Shown here: positions 50,948 to 61,697 of the stretch, piece by piece
Numbering within the stretch: position 1 is the stretch's first letter
Layout of the letters: each line of letters starts with the position of its first letter
NCBI GenBank assembly: GCA_022925895.1
Contig: JAKSYS010000046.1
Coordinates: forward strand, 101,324-165,323
Direction of reading: 5' to 3'
DNA: 64,000 bases
Origin: Fragilaria crotonensis
Taxonomy: Eukaryota > Bacillariophyta > Fragilariophyceae > Fragilariales > Fragilariaceae
Notes under the pieces: generated by a model
Told to the model about the DNA's origin: nothing
The model's input: the letters and a program-made list of their open reading frames with translations, nothing else
The model's database searches: none
Translations under genes and position numbers: made by a program

Positions 50948-52024
50948 TTAGAGAGTGGGCTTGAGAGTAGGTCGTCGCGTCGGCTTGCGTGTAGGACTTC
51001 TGGCGGTTGTATTCTGTGTAGGTCGACGGGTCGGCTTGCGTGTAGGACCTCTGGCAGTGGGTTTCTGAGTAGGTCGTCGCGTCGGCTTGCGTGTAGGACC
51101 TCTGGCAGTGGGTTTCTGAGTAGGTCGTCGCGTCGGCTTGCGTGTAGGAACACTGGCTGTTAGTTTCTGAGTAGGTCGACGGGTAGGCTTGAGAGCAGGA
51201 CTGCTGGCCGTTCGTATAGGAGCACCAGCTGGGGAAGTTCCACTGTCGGGCGCACAAGCGCAGGCACCAATAAAAGCTGGAAGGACTAGACAGCTTTCTA
51301 ATAAAATCTCACCGTTCAGGCCAGCCGTTTGCAATTCTCCACAACCGATGGGGTTAACACCTGGAAATGCGAAGATTGCATCAGGTGCTGTAACGCTCTT
51401 GCCATCTCCGCAAATGGAGCACCCTTGTCCTGGGGTAGTTGGCTTGAGAGCAGGACTGGCCGTTCCCATAGGAGCACGGGTTGGGGAAGTGCCACTGTCG
51501 GGCGCACAAGCGCAGACATCGATGAGAGGTGGAAGGGCTGCACAGCCATCTAATGGTATCTCGCCATTTCGGCCAGCCGTTTGCAATCTTCCACAAGCGA
51601 TCGGGTCAAAACCTGGAAATTCGAAGATTGCATCAGGTGCTGTAACGCTCTTGCCACCTCCGCAAATGGAGCACTGTCCTGGGGTAGTTGGCTTGACTAG
51701 GGTAGTTGGCTTGAGAGTGGGTCGACGGGTCGGCTTGAGAGCAGGACTGGCCGTTCCCATAGGAGCACGGGTTGGGGAAGTGCCACTGTCGGGCGCACAA
51801 GCGCAGGCAGCAATTAAAGCTGGAAGGACTGGACAGTTCTCTAATGAAATCTCGCCATTTCGGCCAGCCGTTTGCAATTCTCCACAACCGATGGGGTCAA
51901 CACCTGGAAATGCGAAGATTGCATCAGGTGCTGTAATGCTCTTGCCATCTCCGCAAATGGAGCACCCTTGTCCATTCGCAACAGCGAAGAATACGGCAAG
52001 GAAAAGGGTTCCTCTACATGACAT
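50948..52024 (-). CDS. Secreted protein with three six-Cys domains and a Pro/Thr tail
   Basis: 358 residues from ATG 52024. A signal peptide (FLAVFFAVANG) precedes three copies of the domain CSICGxGKSxTAPDAIF ... CGxLQTAGxNGE ... C ... CAC, at about residues 20-76, 116-170 and 205-260. They are joined by Pro/Thr linkers (SGTSPTRAPMGTASPALK). The tail has about five 17-residue units of the type RKPTRRPTQKPTARGPT and ends KPTL-stop. It is a paralog of the 19677-22596 gene, which has one such domain but ten times the repeats. The frame is intact. Likely extracellular (wall or mucilage), inferred from signal peptide and Thr/Pro tail. Confidence 0.85.
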   Translation of the reverse strand: MSCRGTLFLAVFFAVANGQGCSICGDGKSITAPDAIFAFPGVDPIGCGELQTAGRNGEISLENCPVLPALIAACACAPDSGTSPTRAPMGTASPALKPTRRPTLKPTTLVKPTTPGQCSICGGGKSVTAPDAIFEFPGFDPIACGRLQTAGRNGEIPLDGCAALPPLIDVCACAPDSGTSPTRAPMGTASPALKPTTPGQGCSICGDGKSVTAPDAIFAFPGVNPIGCGELQTAGLNGEILLESCLVLPAFIGACACAPDSGTSPAGAPIRTASSPALKPTRRPTQKLTASVPTRKPTRRPTQKPTARGPTRKPTRRPTQKPTARGPTRKPTRRPTQNTTARSPTRKPTRRPTLKPTL

Positions 52025-52240
52025 GGTAATGTTTCAAAATGAACCTTGATTATTGTTTCGAGGGAATGTGGTACTGTAGTAAAGAATCAGGTAATGTTTT
52101 GCGAGTTGTTACCCCAAATCTGGCTTTCCGTGAAAGCAGAGATTCGCAAAGATTCGCGAACTTGTGCAAAGATGAATGAATCCTCGGACCTCGAACTCAA
52201 CCTCCTGCCGTGAAAGATCACAGGTGAAATGTGAAATAGT
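52025..52240 (-). promoter_or_regulatory. Upstream region shared with the paralog
   Basis: Matches 22597-22820. The duplication ends at GTGAAATAG (52231-52239), right where the short repeat fragment at 52241 starts. Confidence 0.55.
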
Positions 52241-52356
52241 TCTTGGATCTCTTGGATGATCTAATCATCATCTAATCATACCAGTGCCCATGTCTCGCGA
52301 ATGCTGTTCCGTATCCAGATTCCATATTGCCGGTTGGACTCCATGTTGGAGATTGT
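52241..52356. repeat. Internally deleted derivative of the 3.3-kb repeat
   Basis: 52241-52280 matches 29648-29690 (GGATCTCTTGGATGATC, TCTAATCATA). 52281-52356 then matches 32582-32660 (TCGCGAATGCTGTTCCGTAT, CGGTTGGACTCCATGTTGGA). About 2.9 kb between these are missing, so this is a third, mini copy of the family. Confidence 0.8.
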
Positions 52357-54118
52357 GGAAAGGATCGAACGCCACCGCGCCAGCCTGCGCCAGCCATGCA
52401 TGCTTAGTGTGCGCGTTGCCTTTTGCCGTTGCGTCCTTTGAAAAATGAGCTACATGTACAACGAATACACTCACATTTAAACTGGAGGCACACGAAGAAG
52501 ACGACGGCAGGAACTTGTTGGTGGATCATGTCGACATCAATGAAGTCCAACGTTATATCATACCGTTGGTGCGCAAACGGAGTTCATGGCACCGTATGAC
52601 AGTGACATCCTCTACCGGTATTTGTATTCACCAGTTACTTGTCCTGTTGTTGTAGTAGCGTACAAATACGTCGTAACAGCAACGTCGACAGGGAGTACCA
52701 TGGGAGTAACTCGCGCGCCCTTGGCGAGCGACAATACACATATGGCTATACAGTTGTTTGTTGAATTGGGAACGTTGTCGTACCGGTATGATACCAGGTA
52801 CCGTTACCGTGCGGTACGGTGCGGTCGGTTTGGTGATGCACCTCTATATGTGCATAGAAAAATTCGTTCGAGTAGACCTATGATATATAGTGTGTACTCG
52901 AGTACCTCGTCAATCGTCACTCAAATCTCACCCTCCGACCTGCGAACTGCGACCTGCGAACTGTGACCTGCGATGAAATGCGAGGCACAATCGTATCATA
53001 CATACGCAGAGACTGGGATTCAAGATGCAATATATATAAATGGATACACACAGTTTTGCTGGCATGGCAGCAGGTTTTCCCCATGTCGCTCGTTGTTGTG
53101 TTGTTGTATTCATTCACATCTCAAAACCTTGTACTGTGACGGGACAGCTATCATGGGCTAGTCTCACAGGCTGGTACTATGGTTGAGTGATGCGAGGCTA
53201 CGCTGGTGAACGCAGCAATGTAATCGACTAATTTGCTCGTCTTGAGGTTGTTAAGCATTGAGCATTGAGCATTGAGCATTGAGCATAGCTGCCGTTACAT
53301 GCGTGCAAGGAAACGAGTACAAGCATTACATCGTTCCATTCTCTCTGTGTCCTCTGAGTGGGACGATGCTGAAGGAGTTGGCGGTGAACTCCACACCTCG
53401 AATGAAAGTTGGATGACGAAGCTTTGGTCACTATCCAATATCCAGCGTATAGTGAGGGACGATAAATGGGTACCACAAGCAAGCTCATTAATATCCTTAC
53501 ATAAGGCGTCAGGGCGTCAACTACAGGAGAACGGTCGCATGATGACGAATATTGTTGGTAGTGTCCAGATCAGTGCCCAAGGACAACACACGCTCAATCT
53601 CCGCATGAACACCCTTGAAGGTTGCATTGGACGGGAGCTCTGTTGGGCGACGAGTTACCTGGTACTTGCTAAACTTTTAATGTCCAAGTTGAATTTGGGC
53701 AAGTGAGATACTTGGAGACGAGTTACCTTGTACTTGCTAAACTTTTAATGTCCAAGTTGAATTTGGGCAAGTGAGATACTTGGAGATTCTTGCCATGCCT
53801 TCATCTTAGCAAAGAAGAGTAATAGAACAAACTAAACTAGCTAGACCACCTAACTTATTACGTCCGCTTTGAGATCGTTGTTCAAAGCACAACTTATAAG
53901 CTCGTGTCCATATAAACAGCAACGCACCGGGTCCTTTCTATTTCAAAGCTTTCGTACCCCTGTTGTGCTGCTGGGATGTAAACATCCAGCCACTCGTTGG
54001 TTGGATGATACCAGCAACAGACGCGAGCGTACGGCGAAAAAGTATGAAAAATACCCTCGAAACCAATGAAAGAATCCCGCTACCAGCTTGATCACGGCAA
54101 TTATCGTTGCCGAGATGA
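52357..54118. other. Intergenic with a 68-bp tandem duplication
   Basis: 53651-53718 and 53719-53786 are adjacent 68-bp copies with one base changed (CTGGTAC/CTTGTAC). GCATTGA is repeated at about 53250-53285. A plus ORF (53272-53706) crosses the first copy and has no recognisable domain. GGTACCG-type words crowd 52600-52830. Confidence 0.6.
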
Positions 54119-55213
54119 TTAATTACGCCACGTTGCCTCCCATTCGCGACGCTCCAGAAAGCTTGCAATTTCGTGCATTTTGCAACTACGAGCAATGTCA
54201 AGAGCAGTCGACCCTGCTTTATTCCTTACCGTCAGGTCCACCCTGCTGTCATTCAAAAGCTCACGAACCATGTCGAGCCGACCCCTCAGGCTCGCCCACA
54301 TCAGGGCCGTAACGCCGCGAATACCTTGAGCGTTCACGTCCACCTTATCATGTCTCAACAAGTGCAGAACAACATCCCATCGATCCTCTACACTGGCCAA
54401 GTAGAAGGCCGTTCGGCCCTACTGTCTCTGACATTAGCATCAACATCCTCGCGTTTCAAGACTCCCAAAGAATATCCCAGTGGCATAAGCGGTATGCTTC
54501 CATGAGCGGGGTGCCGTGTCGATCACCCTTGGCATTGACATCTAAATCCTGGCGCTTCAACAATTCGCGAACAATGTTCAAGTTGTCATTGATAACAGCT
54601 CTCACAAGCGGCATGCACCCATAATGCTCGGCATTCACATTCAAATCCTGGCGTTTCAACAGTTCGCGAACAATATCCAAATGGTCACGCATGACAGCTC
54701 CCATGAGCGCTTCCTCGGCATTTACATTCAAATCCTGGCGTTTCAACAATTCGCGAACAATGTCCAAGTGGCCACGATCAATAGCTACCATGAGCGGTTT
54801 CTCTACATTCACTTTCAAATCATGGCGTTTCAACAGTTCGCGAACAATACCCAAGTGGCCGCGATTAATAGCTGCGTTGAGTGCAGTGTCGCCAACCATT
54901 GCTTCATAATGCTCCCCGTAAAATACCCTGACATTCCAATAATCCTTCTACCCTGGCATTCACATTCAAATCCTTGCATTTCAACAAATCAAGAACAAAA
55001 GCCAATTTGTTTGAACGGCAGGCTTCAATGAGCGGGGGGAAGTATCCGAGACATGATCCTGTAGAAGTATAAAAAAAACTCAGTCAAGTCAAGGGCATCC
55101 TCGGCAGAGTAGCTATGCACCTCCTCGCGTATCAGTCTTTCAAGTTGCTGCCGACCCTTGTATTTCATCGCCAAAAGCAGCGTTTGGATTTCAAGATATG
55201 CCGAGCAAAACAA
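54119..55213 (-). pseudogene. Ankyrin-repeat gene, copy 2, with frameshifts
   Basis: The N-terminal part (55025-55213) reads KGRQQLERLIREEVHSYS. A polypyrimidine stretch with TTCTACAG at about 55045-55070 could be a 3' splice site, after which SCLGYFPPLIEACRSNKLAF opens the ankyrin region. Repeats of RGHLDIVRELLKRQDLNVNA follow (54456-54899), then, after two one-base changes, ASVEDRWDVVLHLLRHDKVD, VNAQGIRGVTALMWASLRGR and a C-terminal LDIARSCKMHEIASFLERRE. Stop TAA 54119-54121. A 25-base insertion between two CAGGGTA words (about 54918-54950) breaks the first repeat. Better kept than copy 1, and possibly functional if the breaks are sequence errors. Confidence 0.65.
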
Positions 55214-55710
55214 AGCAAATACTTTTTATGAAAGACTTTGCTTCATGCTTTGACTGGGTCAATTCTTGCCTCGAGATGTGAAGAGAGTCGCGCATCGTGA
55301 CTCACCGTTCAGTGAGTCTCCACTTACGACTCGAACACAAAGCGGAAATTATATGGTTTGCACACATGCGACCGACGGCCGTGAAGTGAAACGAGACGTG
55401 CATTACAGGAACCAATTTACCCTTGTGATGAGCGTGATCCATGCATGAAAAGAGTGGATTGAAGATATGTACTGAGTACTGACTACTCCGTTTACTGTAT
55501 GAGACTCGGAGGTTGGTGACGGCCGGCTGCCGGACAGCCATTCGATCCACAGTATCCGAGATCCGACGATAGAGCTACGGTAGTACCAATACTGGGTCTA
55601 CTCGTTACGGTACATGTCTATTCTGCTCCCACCACAAGCCGTAAGATCACGCATCACGCATCACACATCTGATACATTGTAGTCGACGATACAACAACAC
55701 TTGTAGGCAA
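55214..55710. other. Intergenic, no gene seen
   Basis: Contains the upstream sides of two divergent genes (minus ankyrin gene, plus gene at 55711). Confidence 0.35.
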
Positions 55711-57323
55711 ATGGATTACAACTCTTCACCGATGTCGTCGTCGTCCTTGGATTGGATTCTCCCGCTCTTCACGACAGTTGCAATAGTGGGTGTGACGGCC
55801 ATTCCCTTGTTGCAATCGGACAATGTTTCACGTCAGATTCTTTCTCCGAAACGACTGGCGACGAAACGATTAGCAACGTATAAGTATCGTTGGGAGAAAT
55901 TCACGACCAAGGCGATTCTCAAAACACTCGAAGGGATGGGTGGAGATGATAATTTGGAATTATTAGTGAATGATGACGAAGTTTCGGGATTTCATTTCGC
56001 GTTGTTGTCTTAAAACATCCAAGCCCAAGATATTGTGTATTGGAATTGATGAACAAATCGCCACTCGCGAATTGTGCATTTGGATATGTTTGGATCAGGT
56101 GGTGTATCAAGCATCCTTGTTGAAATTTGGTCGTCTACTGGCGGATGTCATGGAACATACCATGACAACTACAGCTCTTTGTTTCATCGCAGATGCCAGT
56201 GGTGGACTTGGAACCCGTCTTGTGACGAACATTTTGGAAGAATGCAAAAATCTTCATGTGGTAAGTCAACATACCAACTGGTAGTTTCGACTCTAACACA
56301 TGATACATGAACATCACTCACTCATTAATCGTCAGCCCATTGTCCGAGAACCAACATGGTTGGCGCAATTTGCAGTCCTAGTCGATGAGAGTTTGATTCC
56401 AAGAGCAACCCTGGAGCAGTGCCTCTTTGGGTTGATTCGACTGGAGTCTCATTCTTACACAGAAAAGACCGTCTGTGTGACACTTCCAGGTCAAGCCGTG
56501 ACAGCACCCCTCCTACCCATCTTACAACACGTATTTCCCTGCGAACGACATGTCTTCATCTACGACGGATGCGCCAACGTGGTCAGTCGATGTTTGTTTG
56601 GAACGCATGTTGCCAGAAGAAGAGTACCGGCGTAGCTTCCCATCGGCCATTCGTCATACGACACCACTCGATCGGTCCTTGACGAAACAAATCCCACCAT
56701 TGGCCGACGCTCTGCGAGAGTTGCCACTCCAATTTGCAGATGCCACCGAATGTTGGATGACCAGTGTCAATGCCATGCTCAAATTGAAAGAGAATGAAAA
56801 GACGAATCAGTATCTGCCATTCGTGTGTCGACTGTCGTTGCTTCTCACCCAGGGTACACCGGAAGAACGCCATTTGGCTTTAGTGAATTTATTGCAATTC
56901 ATGACTGGATCTCGGAGCCGACCTCTTCCAGATGGTGCCGTTAATGAAGCTGAGGCTGTCGTGTCAAAGTACTATTCCTCGGATCCACCCAAACTTGCCA
57001 TTCATTTACACAGAGCCGTGGAAGATTGTGTGTTTCGTCACAAGTCGATTTTGTTGGGGGACAAGACCTTGATGGATACTGTCTTGCCCAGTAAGGAGTG
57101 GAGTTTGAAGGCTGCCAAAAAGGTTTCTGGTTGCTCGTGTTGTGCTCCGGATGATGATGATGAGGACGACGAGGGTCTGGACAATGGTGAAAACAAAGAT
57201 GCTGCGTCATCAGATCCATTGGTTTCACAAGACCTCAATGACATTAGTACCAGCGTGTCGAAAAAGTCAAACTACGTCGATGGCAAGACCAAGTTCGCGT
57301 TTGATCCTTCCAAGTTTTCCTAG
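55711..57323 (+). CDS. Conserved membrane-anchored protein of unknown function (intron, two frameshifts)
   Basis: ATG 55711 (MDYNSSPMSSSSLDW) precedes one membrane segment (ILPLFTTVAIVGVTAIPLL). A one-base shift at about 56004-56012 leads to KPKILCIGIDEQIATRELCI, DQVVYQASLLKFGRLLADVM and FIADASGGLGTRLV. An intron at 56261-56335 (GTAAGT...GTCAG, phase 0) joins KNLHV to PIVREPTWLAQFAVL. TVCVTLPGQAVTAPLLP and FPCERHVFIYDGC follow. A second shift near 56590 leads to SVDVCLERMLPEEEYRRSF and the long helical rest, a CSCC-acidic stretch, and KTKFAFDPSKFS at the end. The ending and the YDGC motif look like a family I associate with diatoms, sometimes described as hydrolase-like, but no catalytic triad is clear. 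Both shifts look like single-base errors because the protein is otherwise coherent. Confidence 0.65.
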
Positions 57324-57583
57324 AGGACGAATGGATACATTGATGGGAAGTGCAATTCGGAACTGCCAATTTGTTTTTGCCTGTTGTGATTCATTATCTT
57401 GAACTACCTTGGAACAGAGAAGAGTAGTGATACCTGAATTAGTAATTAAATTGCATTACTACACTACTAGTCATACACGTGCGCCGGCGATCCAGCTCAG
57501 TGTATCGCAGCATTAGCACACAGAAATGTACTCTGTTCATATCATAGCCATCGGAATACCTGGGTAGTAGAACGTTTACCACA

Positions 57584-57850
57584 TCACCGACGTTTGCGTT
57601 CTTGAGCATCGCGTTGCGTTACCAGAGGGGTCGCTAGAGTTGTCGTCGCCATCGTTGTGGTGTTGGTGATCGGCTGGTTCAGGAGAAGTACAGCATTGTT
57701 CACTTGGCAAACGACAGTCACGGCCAGTCCAAACGCGGCCGTGTAGGACCAATCATAAAAACACCACAAGATGAGCTTGCCACCGGCATAGGACGAAGCC
57801 AATAGAATGAGAAGGTGCAGGAGACGACGTGAATCTATCGACACGATCAT
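57584..57850 (-). CDS. Small two-pass membrane protein, unknown
   Basis: 88 residues from ATG 57850. Two hydrophobic segments (about 10-30, LLHLLILLASSYAGGKLIL; about 36-57, YTAAFGLAVTVVCQVNNAVLL) are followed by a Thr-rich, basic end (RDAQERKRR). No family recognised. It is supported only by the hydrophobic pattern and the clean start; it could be a chance ORF. Confidence 0.35.
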   Translation of the reverse strand: MIVSIDSRRLLHLLILLASSYAGGKLILWCFYDWSYTAAFGLAVTVVCQVNNAVLLLNQPITNTTTMATTTLATPLVTQRDAQERKRR

Positions 57851-58938
57851 GGCATTTCCAAACTTCGATGAAATACACAGTTTTTGATGGGAGGTGATAA
57901 GGATCTACGGTACTGTAGTTCTGACGGCAAGTACCGTAGAGCTTTCCCTCGACGTACGAACTTTTCAGCAGAAAAAAGAGTGAATTATTAAAAAACGTAT
58001 GCAAAATTGCTGATCCCGAGTCCCGACATACTCTAAACTCTAAACTACTGTACATCCGAATTCGCCATGTGATTCGGATCGAATTACGAATTCGTCGGAT
58101 TGCTACAGTACCGTAACATTCCCGCGAATTTGGATCGAATTCCGGATTCGGGAGTCGGGATTCGGGAGTCGAACACACCCGCAACCCGAAACAATGGATC
58201 GAAAAGCGAATATTTATGTCGACGCTTTCCGCAAATGCTTCAGATCAAACTACGAATTATCGTGTCGGAAATGGATGGCACTGTGAATTCAGATGTGAAA
58301 AATAACAAAATCGGATCGATTCACGAATTCGGACATCGAAAACTTGTACGGATGTCGGCATCATCCTCCGATTCTGATCGAATTACGAATTCGGATGTCG
58401 AAACCTTACGGAACCCGATCAAATTTGAATCATCAGTGAGATCCCATATCCTACTATATTATAAATTAATTGTGTGCGTGTGTGCGTGCGTGCGTCCGTC
58501 TGTTACGGAGTATGACCACTCTGGGGTACTGGATCAAATGAATACTGTCTGAATTTTTTCACTACGGAGCTTCGCCAGGGTTGAGTACTGAAAGTAACAG
58601 TAACCAAGAAGCTTCGCCAGTATTGGTGCTTGGCCCCCCCATGAACGCAAATTTTTTGATTACAAAAGCCATCCCTTACTCAAATAACGTTTTATTAACG
58701 GTGGGTGTTTTGGTTTTTGAAAAATAACGCTTAATTAACGGCGGGTTGCGTCGTGAAGTTGTATTATTGGTGGTCATTGCACAGTACTGTACGCTGGCTG
58801 TACTGTAGTCCCTGTTACGACTCTACATTGTACTCCAGTACCTCATACACTCACTCACTATAAGATGTACTCGAGTACTGTACAGTATGGTACTGTACGC
58901 TGTACTGTAGACTCCAGTACCTCATACACCTACAGTAA
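57851..58938. other. Intergenic with degenerate GAATTCG-rich and GTACTGTAC-rich stretches
   Basis: 58020-58410 repeatedly shows CGAATTACGAATTCGG-like words (GAATTC near 58060, 58088, 58117, 58284, 58323, 58394). ATAACGTTTTATTAACGGTG (58685-58704) and ATAACGCTTAATTAACGGCG (58726-58745) form a near-direct repeat. GTACTGTACGCTG and CTCCAGTACCTCATACAC occur twice between 58785 and 58930. No gene seen. The left end of the Helitron may lie here. Confidence 0.5.
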
Positions 58939-58995
58939 TTGTACCGCTCACATAATTCCTTGCTTCCAATTCTTTCCAATCAGCATATAACCATT

Positions 58996-61697
58996 ATGTC
59001 ACACCCAAGTAAACATTCACTATCAACAAAGCCAGCTGCCATTGCAGCAAGGAAAAGGCGTGCCAAACTTCGCAACCTGTCCCAAGAAGAAGGTGGTGAC
59101 CCTGTAGCTGCCACACAGATGGCCGCCATCACCACCAGGAACCGTGAGCAGAAGAGACAAACACGCCTGGAGCACCTCCAGAGATCTCAAGAAGGTGACC
59201 CTGTTGCTGTCACACAGATGGCCACCATCACCACCAGGAACCGTGAGCAGAAGAGACAAACACGCCTGGAGCGCCTCCAGAGATCTCAAGAAGGTGACCC
59301 TGTTGCTGTCACACAGATGGCTGCCATCACCACTCAGCACCAAGAGAACATGAGACAAACACGCCTGGAGCGCCTCCAGAGATCTCAAGAAGGTGACCCT
59401 GTTGCTGCCACACAGATGGCTGCCATCACCACTCAGCACCAAGAGCAGATGAGACAAACACGCCTGGAGCGCCTCCAGAGATCTCAAGAAGGTGACCCTG
59501 TTGCTGCCACACAGATGGCTGCCATCACCACTCAGCACCAAGAGCACATGAGACAAACACGTCTGGAGCGCCTCCAGAGATCTCAAGAAGGTGACCCTGT
59601 AGCTGCCACACAGATGGCTGCCATCACCACTAGGAACCAAGAGCAGATGAGACAAACACGCCTGGAGCGCCTCCAGAGATCTCAAGAAGGTGACCCTGTT
59701 GCTGCCACACAGATGGCTGCCATCACCACTCAGCACCAAGAGCACATGAGACAAACACGCCAAAGTTGCCAACGCACCAATGGCGCAGCCTATTCATCTG
59801 CTCCTGCTCCAGCACGTCATGTCCTTGGCCCATGCACAGTTGAATGTCAGGGCTGCTCTGCACTGCATTTTCCAAATGAATCAAGGTCTGAAAGGGGCTA
59901 CTTTTCATCTTGCTGTGCCAAGGGCAAGGTATCTCTCCTCCTCTCGATCCCACACCAAATGTGTTGATGGATCTTTTTCATGCACATGAATTGTTCATGC
60001 CACACATCCGTGCCTACAACTCTGCCTTGAGTTTTGCCTCAATAGGCGCTAATGTGGATGATGCTTTGATTGATAGGAGTTGTGGAATTTATACTTTTCG
60101 CATTCATGGCTCAATGTACCACCGGTTAGGATCATTGCTCCCAGAACCTGGACAGCATCCTGCTTTTGCACAACTCTATTTCTATGACACTAACCATGAG
60201 GTGGACAATCGTTTACATCATTTGAATACCTTGGACAGGAATACTTTGGTTTTATTGCAGCAAATGATTCAGAATCAAAACCGGCTGTATGGATTATTCA
60301 AGCAAGCTCTTGATGAGGAAACCTTGGCCAGTAATACTGATGGTAATCATGATGTTGAATTGCCTGGCCACAATGTTGCAATGCATATCCTGGATCAACC
60401 TGAATTGGACAACAGACGGTACAATGCACCAAGTTCCAGTGAGGTAGCTGTGATTCTTCCTGACGAAGGTTCAGGTAACCGTGATATTCGAGTATTGCTT
60501 CGTGCTGGAGCAATTCAGTCAATCTCAGAGCTCCATCCCGACTATTCTCCACTGGCATATGTACTCCTTTTTCCAACAGGCTCCCCAAGAGGCTGGCATC
60601 CTGGCATGATGCAAACTGGTCCAAATGCTACGACTCCACATTTGACAAGATTAACTTGCCTCATGCATGCTGCATTTCGGCTTTTTGTACGACCTGCTGC
60701 TCAGTTCTCCAATCACCTTCACTTTGCAGGGAAGCTGTTTCACCAATACATTGTGGACTGCTATGCCCAAGTGGAACAAGGCCGTCTTAATTTCATCCGT
60801 CTTAATCAACCAAGATTGCGTGCTGAACTTTATCAAGGCATTGCAGATGCTGTTGCTGGTGAGGATGTGACAAACACTCGACAGCTGGGGCGACGAATCA
60901 TTCTGCCTTCATCTCACATTGGAAGTGCAAGAAACATGCACCAGCTTTGCCAGGATGCATTGGCAATTGTGCGCCGAATGGGCAAGCCAGACCTCTTTAT
61001 TACAATGACAACCAATCCGCAGTGGCCAGAAGTTGTTGAAAACCTTCTTCCTGGCCAAACTGTAAATGACAGACCAGATTTGGTGGCACGAGTGTTCCAT
61101 CTCAAATTTACAGAGATGATGTTTGACCTCCAGAAGCGGCAAGTGCTTGGAAGGGTTGTGGCTGCTATCTACACCATCGAATTTCAGAAGCGAGGATTGC
61201 CACATGCACATGTACTGGTCATTTTGGCAGAGAATGACAAACCGCGCACAGAATCTGACATTGACCATATTGTTTCAGCTGAGATCCCAGATGCATTGAT
61301 AGATCCTGAACTTTTTGCAACTGTGAAGAGGTGTATGTTGCATGGGCCCTGTGGCACCAAAGTTTCCCCCAATCGATGGAAAAATTTGAAGTGTTGTAAT
61401 AGTTCTACAAAGCCAGCAGGTGAATGCAAGGACAAGTATCCCCGGCCCTTTCAAGATGAGACAACACTCAATGATGATGGATTCCCTCAATATCATCGAC
61501 GTGATGATGGAAGGACTGTAACTGTTCGAGGAGCTGAGTTGGACAACCGCTGGGTTGTGCCATATAATTGCCATCTTACCAAGAAGTATGATTGTCATAT
61601 CAATGTTGAGGTAATTCAGTGCAGGCCGTCAAGTACCTCTACAAGTATGTATACAAGGGACACGACCGTGCTGCAGTCCAGATGGGGAAGATGTTGA
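58996..61697 (+). pseudogene. Helitron Rep part: repeat N-terminus, zinc region, HUH endonuclease
   Basis: ATG 58996 (MSHPSKHSLSTKPAAIAARK) leads into about seven 33-residue repeats, then CTVECQGCSALHFPNESRSE and CCAKGKV. A one-base shift in CTCCTCCTC (about 59935-59945) leads to PPLDPTPNVLMDLFHAHELF. The Rep domain has GSARNMHQLCQDALAIVRRM, LFITMTTNPQWPEV and FQKRGLPHAHVLVIL; the His-Ala-His at about 61203-61211 is the HUH metal site. After a shift at about 61628 the Tyr block YLYKYVYKG follows. The Rep nicks and joins DNA in rolling-circle transposition. Confidence 0.8.
59085..59765 (+). repeat. 99-bp coding tandem repeat in the Helitron N-terminus
   Basis: About 6.9 units of 33 residues, each of the form RLERLQRSQEGDPVAATQMA followed by AITTQHQEQMRQT, with few changes (NREQK/HQEQM/HQEHM). 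The last unit runs into SCQRTNGAAYSS. It is predicted helical and strongly charged. Confidence 0.93.

Noticed and set aside
53272-53706. 144-codon plus-strand ORF
   Set aside because: Its end lies in a 68-bp tandem duplication and it has no recognisable features; a chance ORF cannot be excluded.
59023-59772. 249-codon minus-strand ORF with repeats
   Set aside because: Shadow of the 99-bp coding repeat of the Helitron N-terminus.
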